A DNA stretch of 64,000 bases from Diphasiastrum complanatum. Taxonomy: Eukaryota; Streptophyta; Lycopodiopsida; Lycopodiales; Lycopodiaceae. The notes below the pieces were generated by a model, which was given only the letters and a program-made list of their open reading frames with translations, searched no databases and was not told the DNA's origin. Position 1 is the stretch's first letter; every line of letters begins with the position of its first letter. The stretch lies in assembly GCA_029204225.1 (NCBI GenBank), contig CM055102.1:16822223-16886222 (forward strand). Direction: 5' to 3'. Position numbers and translations under genes: made by a program. Shown here piece after piece: positions 44,098 to 54,508 of the stretch.

Positions 44098-44794
44098 CTA
44101 TTGAGAAATTTTATCAAAATTTTTTGGTTTGCCTTCAATGAAAACCACCCGCTGATTTCTTGCATTTGCATCTTGGATAATTTGTTTCTTGGCTTGCCAT
44201 TGTGTGTGTGTAAGGTCATCATCCACCGAGCTTGAAGATTCGACCTTACCATCGTTTTTGAGACGCGTTGCCCATGTCTTCGTTTCTTCCACTTGTTTCT
44301 CAAGGCTGGATATTTTGTTCGACGTCTCCTCCAATACATTCTTTTGAGGGATATGTTCCGCAATCCGTTGCTTAAGATATACATTTTCTTATTCAAGCTG
44401 CTCCATTCGCTCTTTAACCCCACTGAGATCCAAAATCAGCTTGCCGTTCTCAATTTCAAAGAAGTGTAATTGTCTTTTGAGTCCGATGATTTCTTGTCGA
44501 ATAAAGCTGATGTCATAAGCAAAGAGGTCTGGAAGGGGTATAATCAATTGTGGGCAATTGATTAACTGCAAATGTTTCGACAGCAGGGCAAGCATCCGTT
44601 TTGGATTCAGATGCAAATGTGGTGGACAGATCAGAAGTGGATGCGATGGATAAACTTAAAACAGGTACGATGGCAGGAGCAGGTACCAAAAACTCAGATG
44701 CGAGGGACAGGGGGGTGTTTTCCGGGCCTTCCAAAGTAGGGCATGGTGGAGAGTGGGGGGAGTTACCTCCCCCTCGTTTGTTGCGTGGAGCCAT
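44098..44794 (-). pseudogene. ORF1-like coiled-coil region of LINE copy 2
   Basis: Three minus frames follow one another. A Pro/Ser-rich start (44794-44513) is followed by a coiled coil with IGLKRQLHFFEIENGKL (44616-44389), then a second one with SSLEKQVEETKTWATRLK and a polar end with RVVFIEGKPKN (44334-44098). Frame shifts separate them. This parallels ORF1 of copy 1. Confidence 0.6.
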
Positions 44795-45032
44795 AGGATA
44801 GTATTGAAGGTTGTAGCAGGAACCCTGTAGGTCTGGTGTTCAACAGGTGCCAGCACCAGATAGGAGGCAACAGTGCATCGGGGGCTCAGATCCGTGCTCC
44901 AAAACGGAATGTCCAGATCTCGGTTTCAAGTGAGAACTGTCCACTCCAGGTCAGAGGCTGAGAGACTCCATGCATAGCCGACACTCGCCACTTGGCAGTA
45001 CGCTGACACATAGGCAAGCTAGTAGGTGGACA

Positions 45033-45192
45033 GTCTGACACGTGTCACTCATACATTGGACCAAGTGTCCCAATGAGCATATGACACATGTCCTGTTGAC
45101 CGTCCATTGACCGTCTGACAAGTGTCACTCATGCACTGGACCAAGTGTCCCAGTGAGCATATGACACGTGTCACGTTGACCAGTTAACCCTT
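45033..45192. repeat. 80-bp tandem duplication with GACACGTGTC palindromes
   Basis: Two copies (45033-45112, 45113-45192), each with GTCTGACAnGTGTCACTCAT, GGACCAAGTGTCCCA and GAGCATATGACACrTGTC. They contain several CACGTG or near-CACGTG cores. It lies just upstream of LINE copy 2 on that element's strand. It may be LTR sequence of another element. Confidence 0.85.
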
Positions 45193-46640
45193 CCTACGTT
45201 TTAGGAGGTCAGTCCAGCAGACTCTTATGAGACCCAGTACCCCCTTGGCCATCTCGGATTAAGTCATTATAACAGATATTTACATTGCAATTTACAATTG
45301 TCTCCACCGGTGACTTAGCCATTTACAATTTGATAATTACAAGTTACCATACATTGGGCAAGGGATTCTAAGTACATGTGACACCATGACATGTCTAAAC
45401 CCCAAAACCCCATAAAAACACATTAAAAAAAAAAGCCCTAAAAAAGTATTCCATTTCGAACCTAAACCTCCCGTTTCAAATGCGTTTCAAAACGATGTAT
45501 GAAACGGATTGATAAAACATTGATCCAAGTAAAGTAAAGCTGGTGTCCACTTTCTATATACATGAATATAATGATGCAAGCTTAATACGACAAACATTGA
45601 AAGGAAATGCAATAGTATTTGAAAGAACTATAGCTGTACTAGTGAAGCGAGTAATATTATGATGATGTTGGGAAAATTTATTTGATTGTTGTCTAAATCT
45701 AAAACTAAAAGAACATCCAACTAATGAAGAGACATCATGCTTATAGCTCAGGGAGTTTAGTCTACAAGATTGATAAGACCAATCAAGCTTATCCAAACGC
45801 TAAGTCATTACCTACAAGACTCGAGACATGGAGCGACTTCTGTATTGGTTTAGAATGTTATGATTTCGAGTTTCGTGTATGTGTTTTCTCTTTAGCTCGT
45901 GTATGTTAAATTGTAATCTTTAATCATGTCATGCGTATCATCTTATGTTTGACAAGTGTGCATTCATTTGTTGAATTTTTAAGGTTCAAAGTTTTGTAGG
46001 CATTATGTAGTCAATCAAATGTCTACATTCTTTGCTTGGGAAAAAATCTTTGCACCTAGTTTTAAGTTGCTAGAAACTTATTGAGCCATATGCAACACAA
46101 ATTTCTCAAATAAGATGTTTGGACAATGTTTTGATTGAGACATCAAGCTAGAACATAAGAGATTTTTGATATGCCAATGTGAACCGCACCTACTCTTGGG
46201 TGCTCATAAAGTGTCTACAGATGTTATAGCATTTGGTTGACATACATCATGCTTGATGAAGTTCATGGTGTAGGACTTTTTGTGTGGACTTCATAGTGTT
46301 GAAGTTTGCACGTCTCCTTTGTTATGTTTGTTTATCCCACACATAACATTGATCTATTTCCCTATGCTTTTTGATACGTTAGATATTGGAGCACCTTGGA
46401 ACATAGATTGGCCACAGATGAACTTGGATTGAATTTATTTACTCTTTTTTGTTTTGGAGGAACGTCGATCGAGAGTTCTCTAAGTTTAAAGAGTTTTTTA
46501 AGCTGGTTGGCCTCTCGAAGCTTATTGGGTGACAATTCAAAACCTTTTTTCTCTAGAAGTTATAACCTTGACGGCCCCTTTTACAAAACAATAGAAGTGT
46601 CCCTAACAAAAACTTATGCTGTGGAGCACTTATTCCAATC
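45193..46640. other. BIG intron 1, no gene
   Basis: AT-rich sequence with another GAAACG motif cluster at about 45450-45510 and the third copy of the dispersed repeat (46196-46350). No gene. Confidence 0.5.
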
Positions 46641-47300
46641 CTAAATTTTTCTCCCCTTGGGTTTGTAATCTTGTGAAAGATTGGCATTCTGTATCATATC
46701 AATTTTTGTCTCCTTGTTGTAGTCCTCAAGATGGTTTCCTCCCTCTTCCTCCTCTCCATATTTCCAGTGCCCTGTAACATTTCTCTTCCTCTTTGTATTG
46801 TTTCGAAAACTTTGCCTATCAAGACTATGTAAAGAGGTTATTTTATCTAGATGATCAACTTATATTTTTGGGTAAGTGTTCTATTGAGATGTTTAATAGC
46901 TAATTTGGACTTGTAAATTTTTCAAAAAATCAAAGCTAATATTAAACCGAACCTTTTTACCTCGAGGGGAAAAACTTTCGTTAGCTTTTTTGCCCTTATC
47001 TTGAAAAATGGTGTTGGGTTCTATTCTTCTCCTAAGTCCTAGTCTGATGAAAGTTTGGATTCTATGGTTGCATGGAAAGTATGTTAAAACTTAAAACTAT
47101 GGGAAAAGACCCCTTTAATCATATCAATATAAGTTCTTGGTGTAGGACTTTTAGAGTCTATGTCTTGTTATTGGAATGGGGAGCTAAAGTTTTACACAAT
47201 GTCACTTTGAATTTGAAGAAGCAATCTTCTTTCATCTTCTAATGCTAATACATCATTTTTTTTGCCAAGGAATCTTTTTTGTAAAGCATCATAGAAGGCT
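46641..47300 (+). pseudogene. Possible LINE reverse transcriptase relic
   Basis: Frames with many stops read YLDDQLIFLGKCSIEMFNS (compare FADD.LLFGKAS...F in LINE RT), then FSKNQS and later FRVYVLLLEWGAKVLHN. The order fits the RT palm and the region after it, but decay is heavy and I cannot align it confidently. It does not belong clearly to the endonuclease family nearby. Confidence 0.3.
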
Positions 47301-47764
47301 TGTAGTTTCATTAGATTAATGTGAAAACTTCTGTTTTTGTTTGCCAAAAATTCTCTTTGGATTCATTTATGAAGTCGAGTTCTCAATATAAGTTCGTACT
47401 GTTTCAATTTGTCCTCTTTCTAGTAAGGACGCAATAAAATATCATCAAGATCTTTTTTCATTCTTACAAGCTCCATTGTTTTCTAGATCTTCTTGGAAAA
47501 TTTCAAAATCTTAGGACACAGAAGCTTGTTGCTATAGTTTGTAAAGCTACTTTAACACACTTTAAAACCAGGTTTTTTTTCAAGCTAATGGAATTTGAAG
47601 CATGTAGATCTTCATGGTTGTTTTAGCTAGATTAGAAGTATTATGTTGAGATTTTAGTAATAGTAAAGTATTTCAATGCTTATTATACAATAGGATAAAT
47701 TCTACTTCAAAATTCCAATTTGACTATAAACTTAGCTATAAGATTTGGATGAATTGAAGTTTGG
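47301..47764. other. BIG intron 1, no gene
   Basis: AT-rich, nothing recognised. It ends sharply at the GC-rich rDNA relic. Confidence 0.5.
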
Positions 47765-48018
47765 TATAAAAAACTCACGCGGTAGGGAGGAACGCTCAAG
47801 CCCCAGCCGACGCCAAGCTGGAGGAGGGGTGCACCGTGCCACCGTGGGCGGCAGCTCGGGCGGTCGGGCGTCCCCGGACCGGACAAGCGCGCGCTGCCAC
47901 AACACATCCGACGGCGCCCCCCCCCCAGTGGGGCTGGGAGTGCTCCGATAGCTGCACCTCCGGATGCGGCTCCTCATTGGACATCCATAGTTTGCCGGGT
48001 TTGCTCGATCGGTGTGTC
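47765..48018 (-). pseudogene. ITS1 fragment of nuclear rDNA (relic)
   Basis: GC-rich sequence directly downstream (on the minus strand) of the 18S 3' end, so by position it is the first internal transcribed spacer. It contains a ten-base G run (minus strand) near 47920. It stops at about 47765, where the AT-rich intron resumes, before any 5.8S sequence. Confidence 0.75.
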
Positions 48019-48152
48019 AATGATCCTTACGCAGGTTCACCTACGGAAACCTTGTTACAACTTCTCCTTCCTCTAAATGATAAGGTTTAATGAACTTTTC
48101 ACGTTGTCACCGATGGCGAACCACCGACGTCGACGCAATTCGAAAACTTCTA
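48019..48152 (-). pseudogene. 18S rRNA 3' end (relic)
   Basis: The + strand reads AATGATCCTTACGCAGGTTC, then ACCTACGGAAACCTTGTTAC, the reverse complement of the universally conserved 18S 3' end (plant form GGTTTCCGTAGGTGAACCTG, then CGGAAGGATCATT). Further on, CTTCTCCTTCCTCTAAATGA and the helix region up to about 48152 also match. Differences such as CCTTAC for CCTTCC and TTACAACT for TTACGACT show decay, including CpG loss. This is a displaced, non-functional rDNA piece inside BIG intron 1. Confidence 0.88.
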
Positions 48153-49382
48153 AATAACAAAATCAAGCTGTCGATTCATAGAAGAAAAGACTTTGCAAGA
48201 TTGTTGAAGTCGATCATTAACTCCTTTACCTTTTTTTTTATGAATTGGAGGTTATGCAGTTGTCCCATCTTACCACACAAGCTATATCACGTGAGAAGAT
48301 TATTGATGATTTATTTATTCTTGATTTTGATAACTTTTCCACAAAGAAGCTTATGTGTGTGGTGGAGGAATCTTACCCTTGTGACTTCTATGAGCTTACA
48401 TTTTATGCCAATATATGCACGATAGGGGCCTTCCTATAAGCTAGAGTTAGTTAGCTTTTCATTGACATTTTTAACAAAAGGTTGCGATTGGAAATCATAA
48501 TGTAAACAAAAGTCATATCGTGTGTCTGGGCAAAAACGTTTCTAGAAATGCGTTTCTGGGCCAGAAACGTGATGTAAAAAAAACTTAATATAATTTTTTT
48601 TTACAATGGGGGGCCATTTAGTTATGATGTTACATTGGGTATAATGATGTTGATCTAGTGTCCAAAATGCTATATAGAGATTTTACCAAATTTAAAATGA
48701 GTTTGCTAAGTTCAAGCCTTCAAGGCAATGAGATAAAATAGGGACAAGGCAAAAAAAAAGTTGTATTGTGAACGATCCTAAATAAAGCTTCTAGAGGGCA
48801 AATAATTGGCCTTTTAGCAATGGGAACAAATTAGGACTGGGCAAGAGGGATCATGACGGGTAGGTAGTGGGACATTCTAACATTTTTAATAATTTTTTAT
48901 ATTAAAGGAGCTAAAACGTAAATCTAGGAGTTAATGCACTTGAACTAGACCATCCTGTACCCAAAACATTCGGCAACCTATACAGATGTAATGCCCTTAA
49001 TTAGAGCTTTCATCTGATACCCATATTGCGCCCACAAAAAAATTTAAAAAAAAAACACGTTATGAGAATCGCTACCAAAATCCAGAAACGCGTTTCTAGA
49101 AACGCAGTGCAACTATGAGTCATATGCTTGTTGCCTTGGTTTCTAATTGTGTTCTAGTGAATGCAAATTGTTTCACAACTAGAGATATAGTCCAATATTA
49201 GAAAGAGATCTTTTCTATAAGTGTTTAATGTCGTTTTACCAAATAAAATTGAATTTGTTTACTAACAAATGTCTTGACTAGTTGTCAATAGCTAGTTGGA
49301 AGTGTTTATATTGTTGAAAAATATAATTTTTCTCATATCACTTCCTAATGTGAAAGATAAACTTTGTAACGGCATTTTGCAG
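48153..49382. other. End of BIG intron 1, no gene
   Basis: AT-rich sequence with palindromic GAAACGCGTTTC motifs near 48535-48570 and 49083-49112. A 64-codon + frame at 48245-48439 has no domain. It ends GGCATTTTGCAG, the acceptor of exon 2. Confidence 0.55.
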
Positions 49383-49507
49383 ATGGTGGAGATAAGGTTG
49401 TGTTGGAGCAAATTTTTCGTCACACAATACAAATGTGTCTGCATCACTTGGAGAAATGTGTGAAGAAATTGAGTTTTCTACCTGAGTCTGCAGTTGTAAT
49501 TGACCAG
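49383..49507 (+). CDS. BIG: BIG exon 2
   Basis: Phase 1 entry gives DGGDKVVLEQIFRHTIQM, then CLHHLEKCVKKLSFLPES and VVIDQ. This weakly conserved N-terminal helical segment corresponds to the BIG region with FSL.FLEKS. Acceptor TTTTGCAG, donor GACCAG|GTATGT, phase 0. Phase agreement with exons 1 and 3 is the main support. Confidence 0.75.
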
Positions 49508-49840
49508 GTATGTTGTTTTTTCTTTAAGAATGTGCTTCTATACTAGGTTTTATCCTCTTCTTTATTGTATTTGTATTCTTGATGGTTACTCTTATCGCAC
49601 TTTTGGGATTTGTTTGACCCTCTCTTCAAGACGTGGAGGAATGTGGAGGATACTATGATGGGATACAAGTTTCACAAGCAACATGCCTACTGTTTTTGTT
49701 CCAAAGCTTCTGATGGAGTTTATGCTTCACAGCTTAGGGTCAATTCCATGATTGAAGCTTGTCTCTTTTCTTCTGTTTTTGGTTTATTGGGGGGGTATGA
49801 TTTTCATGTGACAAATGATTTCATGCAAAAATGTCCAGAT

Positions 49841-50839
49841 TGTTAGATTTTTATGCTTAGCCTTAAACAAAAAATCGTTCAAGTAATGAGCATCTTGGAA
49901 AAACCAAAGGCCGACTTCATATTTTCGGACCTTCACATTTTTCTTTCTTTTACCTTAAAACAATTTTTTAGGCACCTTCGCCCTTTTCGTTCCTTAGCGA
50001 AAAATGCGACACACTGGCCAAGTGGCCAGAATGCCTTAGAAACCATTCTTAAGGCACCTTTGCTTTTTTCCGCCTCCTTCGCCTTTTTTCGCACTAGCGA
50101 AAAATGCGACACACTGGCCAAATGGCCAGAATGCCTTAGAAATCATTTTTAAGGTACCTTCTTCTTTTTCGCCTTTTTCGCTGCCTTTAAATCTAAGGCA
50201 CCTTCGCCTTCTTCTCTACCTTCAGTGTAAGGCGCTTTTTCAGCTTTTTCGCCTTTTTTGCCTTCTTCGCTGCCTTGAATCTAAGGGCACCTTAGGGATT
50301 TACATACCTTTAGTCTAAGGGCACCTTTGGGTTTTTCGGCTTTTTCGCGTTTTGTTACATTGGCTGACCAACGTCGCCAACTTAACAGCAACCCTAAAAC
50401 AGCTGGACAACCAAATATCCCAAAGGTGGTTGGCGGTTACCAACTTTGTACATATGCAAAGACTGACATAAATAGCATTAAAGGCTTGTAAGATATTTTG
50501 TTCCTCGACACTTGTAAATCTATATATTAGCTGATTCAAGCTATGTAAGTGTTAATTTGAATTGAGTTAATTGAATTTCTCTTTCAATCAGAGTTTTTAT
50601 CTATAGCCAGCGTTATCACGCTCAGCAAACTGAAGTTATTACTTCAAGCTATTGTACTCACTGTTGATTTTTATCAGAGTGCAATTTTTGTCTCACTACT
50701 GCGTCGTTCATTTGCGCATTCTGTATGAATTCTTCTACTTGAATAATTTTGCTGCTAACTGTTGCGTTTCCGTTCCTACACGCCACGCTCAATCCTCGAG
50801 CTTCCGTTGCCGCTTACGCCCACACGCGATTTTACGACA
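49841..50839 (+). repeat. 5' LTR of the intron 2 Copia element
   Basis: Runs from TGTTAGATTTTTATGC to ATTTTACGACA. Inside are tandem blocks (AAGGCACCTTCGCC... with TAGCGAAAAATGCGACACAC), two full and several short copies. TATA-like sequences (CTATATATTAGC) lie near 50520. Confidence 0.93.
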
Positions 50840-50852
50840 TGGTATCAGAGTG
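50840..50852 (+). mobile_element. Primer-binding site
   Basis: TGGTATCAGAGTG follows the 5' LTR without a gap and is complementary to the 3' end of initiator tRNA-Met. Confidence 0.9.
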
Positions 50853-50988
50853 GGCATTTTAAGTAATCTGCATTTCTACTGTGGATTATCAGTCTTGTTT
50901 CTACCAAGACGTCTTTCTAGCAAATGCGTAGCCAACAGTATTCTGACAGTCGTCGTTTCTACCAACGAACTCGTTCAACCAGAATGGA

Positions 50989-51119
50989 TCCATCATCTAG
51001 TTCATCTCTCATTGACAAACTCCGACCCTGGACTGAAGCTATCAAAGGAACAGTCTCCTCAAACTGAGGCAGAAAAGGAGGAGATGAAGCGTTACCCGTT
51101 TCAATCCATCATCGGCTGA
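50989..51119 (+). pseudogene. Copia gag start fused to RT tail
   Basis: ATG 50989 opens MDPSSSSSLIDKLRPWTEAI, a gag start that ends at a stop after about 28 codons. In the next frame LSKEQSPQTEAEKEEMKRYP and FQSIIG follow, the tail of RT. The two halves meet near ATCAAAGGAACAG (51045), the scar of a large internal deletion. Confidence 0.7.
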
Positions 51120-51122
51120 CTG

Positions 51123-51755
51123 ATGTACACAATGATATGCATGCGACCAGACCTTGCATATTCAGTCAGTACACTCAGCCAGTTCCTGTCGCTAACAAAG
51201 GTCATGAAGTACATCCAAGCAATGACAACTCTCAGCATCTGCTACGGAGGCAGCCAAACTGCCAACATCCTTGAAGCCTACACAGATGCCGATTGGGCAG
51301 GAGATGTCGACACCAGAAAATCAACTTCAAGATTTGTATTCTTATACAACCAAGGCCCAATCTCATGGAACAGCCGGAAGCAGACCTCAGTTGCATTATC
51401 ATCAACGGAATCTGAATACATAGCTGCCACAAATGCAACGAAAGAGGCGATCTGGCTCAGGCAACTGCTTGCAGACCTCAATGTTACACAAACACTTCCT
51501 ACAACAATCTATTGTGACAATCAAAGCACAATAGCGCTTTCTCTCAATCCGAGATTTCACTCTCGAAGCAAACATATAGAAATAAGGTATCATTACCTTA
51601 GAGAGAAAGTGCACAGTAAGGAAGTAGAACTGATTTTCTGCAGAACAAACTACATGGCAGCATATTACTTCACAAAAGCTCTATCAAAGGAGCTACATCT
51701 CAGATTTAACGATATGTTAAATCTGAAGTTCAAATTTTTTCAGGATCCACACTAA
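51123..51755 (+). pseudogene. Copia RT end and RNase H
   Basis: A 210-codon frame with MYTMICMRPDLAYSVSTLSQF (end of RT; slightly over one motif), a small deletion, then AYTDADWAGDVDTRKSTSRF, ALSSTESEYIAA, TIYCDNQSTIAL and KHIEIRYHYLREKV, the ordered RNase H motifs with catalytic Asp, Glu, Asp. The frame is open to its natural stop. The codon before it is TGA where Copia proteins have Ser. Confidence 0.85.
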
Positions 51756-51762
51756 GGGGGAG
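51752..51762 (+). mobile_element. Polypurine tract
   Basis: CTAAGGGGGAG lies immediately before the 3' LTR, the plus-strand priming site of Copia elements. Confidence 0.85.
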
Positions 51763-52787
51763 CGTTAGATTTTTATGCTCAGCCTTAAACAAAAAATCGT
51801 TCAAGTAATGAGCATCCTGAAAAACCGAAGGCCGACTTCATATTTTCGGACCTTCACATTTTTCTTTCTTTTACCTTAAAACATTTTTTAAGGCACCTTC
51901 ACCCTTTTCGATCCTTAGCAAAAAATGCGACACAGTGGCCAAGTGGCCCCTTAGAAACCATTCTTAAGACACCTTTGCTTTTTTCCGCCTCCTTCGCCTT
52001 TTTCGCACTAGCGAAAAATGCGACACACTGGCCAAACGGCCATAATGCCTTAGAAATCATTTTAAAGGTACCTTCTTCTTTTTCACCTTTTTCGCTGCCT
52101 TTAAATCTAAGGCACCTTCGCCTTCTTCGCTGCCTTTAGTTCAAGGCACCTTCGCCTTCTTCTCTGCCTTCAGTGTAAGGCACTTTTTCGGCGTTCTCAC
52201 CTTTTTTGCCTTCTTCGCTGCCTTGAATCTAAGGGCACCTTAGGGATTTACATACCTTTAGTCTAAGGGCACCTTCGGGTTTTTCGGGTTTTTTGTGTTT
52301 TGCTACATTGGCTGACCGACGTCGCCAACTTAACAACAACCCTAAAACAGCTGGACAACCAAATATCCCAAAGGCGGTTGGCGGTTACCAACTTTGTACA
52401 TATGCAAAGACTGGCATAAATAGCATTAAAGGCTTGTAAGATATTTTGTTCCTTGACACTTGTAAATCTATATATTAGTTGATTCAAGCTATGTAAGTGT
52501 TAATATGAATTGAGTTAATTGAATTTCTCTTTCAATCAAAGTTTTTATCTGTAGCCAGCGTTATCACGCTCAGCAAGGTGAAGTTATTACTTCAAGCTAT
52601 TGTACTCACTGTTGATTTTTATCATAGTGCAATTTTTGTCTCACTACTGCGTCGTTCATTTGCGCATTCTGTATGAATTCTTTTACTTGAATAATTCTGC
52701 TGCTAACTGTTGCGTTTCCGTTCCTACACGCCACACTCAATCCTCGAGCTTCTGCTGCCACTCACGCCCACACGCGATTTTACGACA
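51763..52787 (+). repeat. 3' LTR of the intron 2 Copia element
   Basis: Starts CGTTAGATTTTT, with the expected TG changed to CG, and ends GATTTTACGACA. It has one more roughly 35-bp AAGGCACCTTCGCCTTCTTC unit than the 5' LTR, which explains most of the length difference. Confidence 0.93.
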
Positions 52788-52792
52788 CAGAT

Positions 52793-54508
52793 TGTGTACA
52801 TACGTTTCTTATCTTTGTAGTCGTATTTTGTCATTCTCCTTTTGGATTTTTGTTGTAATTAATCTAGAAACTCATATTAATTTGTTACTTTTGTTGATTT
52901 GTAAGGTTAAATTATTAGTCTTTTGATGAGGACACAACATAACTTAATTGCACGTAGTAGTTCCTACGTGATGGAGTTGCTTGAGCCCTTGTCTCGAACT
53001 TGTTGGCTTTCACTTTTCAAATTGGGAGAATTTTCAAGTTAACTTTTGCTCAACTATTTTCTAGTAGAGTTAGTCCCCCTTAGTTTTAGTGGTCAGTTTA
53101 ATCTGTTGTCAACTCAGGGCAGTGAAAGAACAGACTGGTAAAAGCTTGCAAATATTTGGGGAAGATTTTGGTTGCATTGCTTGTTGAGTCATGAATTATT
53201 TTTCATGGTTGTCAAGGGTTTATCTTAATTAATAGCTTAGGGTATGTCAAGGAACATCTGGTCCAAAGGTCAGAGGATTTTGAAAGTTGATAGTCAAAGC
53301 TTTAGGAAAGCTTAAGGTAGGAGGCACATGCAATGTGACTTTGAAGCAACAAAGAGGCACTTGAGGATGATGATTTTGATTATACATATTTTGGCTCTAG
53401 GTAGCCCTTTATATGATATTGCCATCTACAAGTAGGGGATAGAGTCCCTTGTTTAAAAGCTTGATGTCCCAAGGTTAGTAGAGTTTTGTGTGCACTACTT
53501 ACCTTCATTTGCAACATGAATTCCTGTGTTTAGGGAGTGCCATAGCGATTGTTCATATTCATATGATTTCACGTTTTATCTTTAACACCATGTTCTTCAT
53601 ATATGGTTTGTATCTTGGACTTATTTTAAATGTCTAATTTTCAAACTTTTGCTATTTTCCATTGAGAAATGGTTGAATATAATGTAAAGATTTCACAACA
53701 CCTTTTCGTGCCAAAAATGCTTCCATGCTAGATAGTATGCGTTCAGTGAGTAGTTGTAGGCTCTGTTTTTCCAGGAAATTTTCTGCTTATTGTACACTAT
53801 CATGTATTTTATTGACAAAGCCGTTTAGTTAGCAAATGTAACTTGATCGCAAAATTGAGATTGCATCTTCTAGGTGGTGTTTGGAGCATTTCTATCTAGC
53901 ATAGGTTGCAACAGAATTGTGAAACTTCAGGCCAATGCCATTTAGAATTCTATATTGAATTTCAAGATATACTCCGTATTACGCAACATGTATAATATGC
54001 ACATATGCATGTGTTCAAGTTAGTTGAAGAGCCTAATTTTGGTTTGATGTAAATCACCGTATGGCCCGATACTTCCATTTTAGGAATTGGAAAAGTGCTA
54101 GCAAAGAACGATTGATAGTACAAATTTCGTCATATCACATCTCTTATAGGCATCAGTATTATCACAGCATTTAAAATGGCCTTTTGTACATTATTGTTTG
54201 CTGGTAACAAAGAAAAGGTCAGTATTTTGATGTATATTTTGTGTTATCACTTTTTTCTGTTCTTCGTGCTTGATGCAGCTTCTTTTACCTCCTTTCTTTT
54301 TTAGTATGATTGCTCTTTGGAGAGATCTGATGTCCTCATACTTGTTATTAAGTAGCAAGGTTTTCATTGATGTACTTGTAAAGCATATAGATTGGTTTTG
54401 TAAGTTCACTAGTTTATTGAAAAGCAACAACTGTCGGGTAAATCTCTTTGTATTTCAAGTCAGTACATGGAGGCTGAGAATTTTGAATCATTCTATATCA
54501 TGATACAG
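52793..54508. other. Rest of BIG intron 2, no gene
   Basis: Intron 2 runs 49508-54508 (5,001 bp, of which 2,947 is the Copia element). The remainder is AT-rich with no supported gene. It ends ATGATACAG, the exon 3 acceptor. Confidence 0.6.

Larger units (their letters stand above)
42190..44800 (-). mobile_element. LINE-like endonuclease element, copy 2, RT missing
   Basis: On the minus strand, ORF1-like sequence begins MAPRNKRGGGNSPHSPP at 44794 and contains two coiled-coil stretches. A second region starts near 44060 with WNCNGILSSSSAG. It continues through ETHES, CYFAPQTSS, LAGDFNARTS, HSVVDY and SDHSLLLL (a complete set of endonuclease motifs), then a linker typical of LINE pol (KWYDTKC...ARYHSP...HFFWRMFSK...MVENAIQNG). 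Where RT should begin the frame jumps to DETSDSEIDIPV and stops. The 3' end carries GACATTAAT and a (CT)n tail. Stops are few (one after NGLPY), so this copy is younger or better preserved than copy 1. Confidence 0.8.
49841..52787 (+). mobile_element. Ty1/Copia element, LTR-bounded, internally deleted, in BIG intron 2
   Basis: Two LTRs of 999 and 1,025 bp bound a 923-bp interior, and CAGAT lies directly before (49836-49840) and after (52788-52792), a perfect target duplication. The interior has a primer site, a gag start, an abrupt junction near 51045, then the end of RT plus RNase H, and a polypurine tract. Protease, integrase and most of RT are missing, so it cannot move by itself. The LTRs differ at few sites (about 13 mismatches counted by eye over the last 320 bases), so insertion is relatively recent. 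Confidence 0.93.

Noticed and set aside
47707-48020. GC-rich minus frames with Pro/Arg content
   Set aside because: They are chance frames in ITS1 sequence, not proteins.
48090-48439. Small + frames beside the rDNA relic
   Set aside because: The first overlaps the 18S relic; the second has no domain and no splice logic linking it to BIG.
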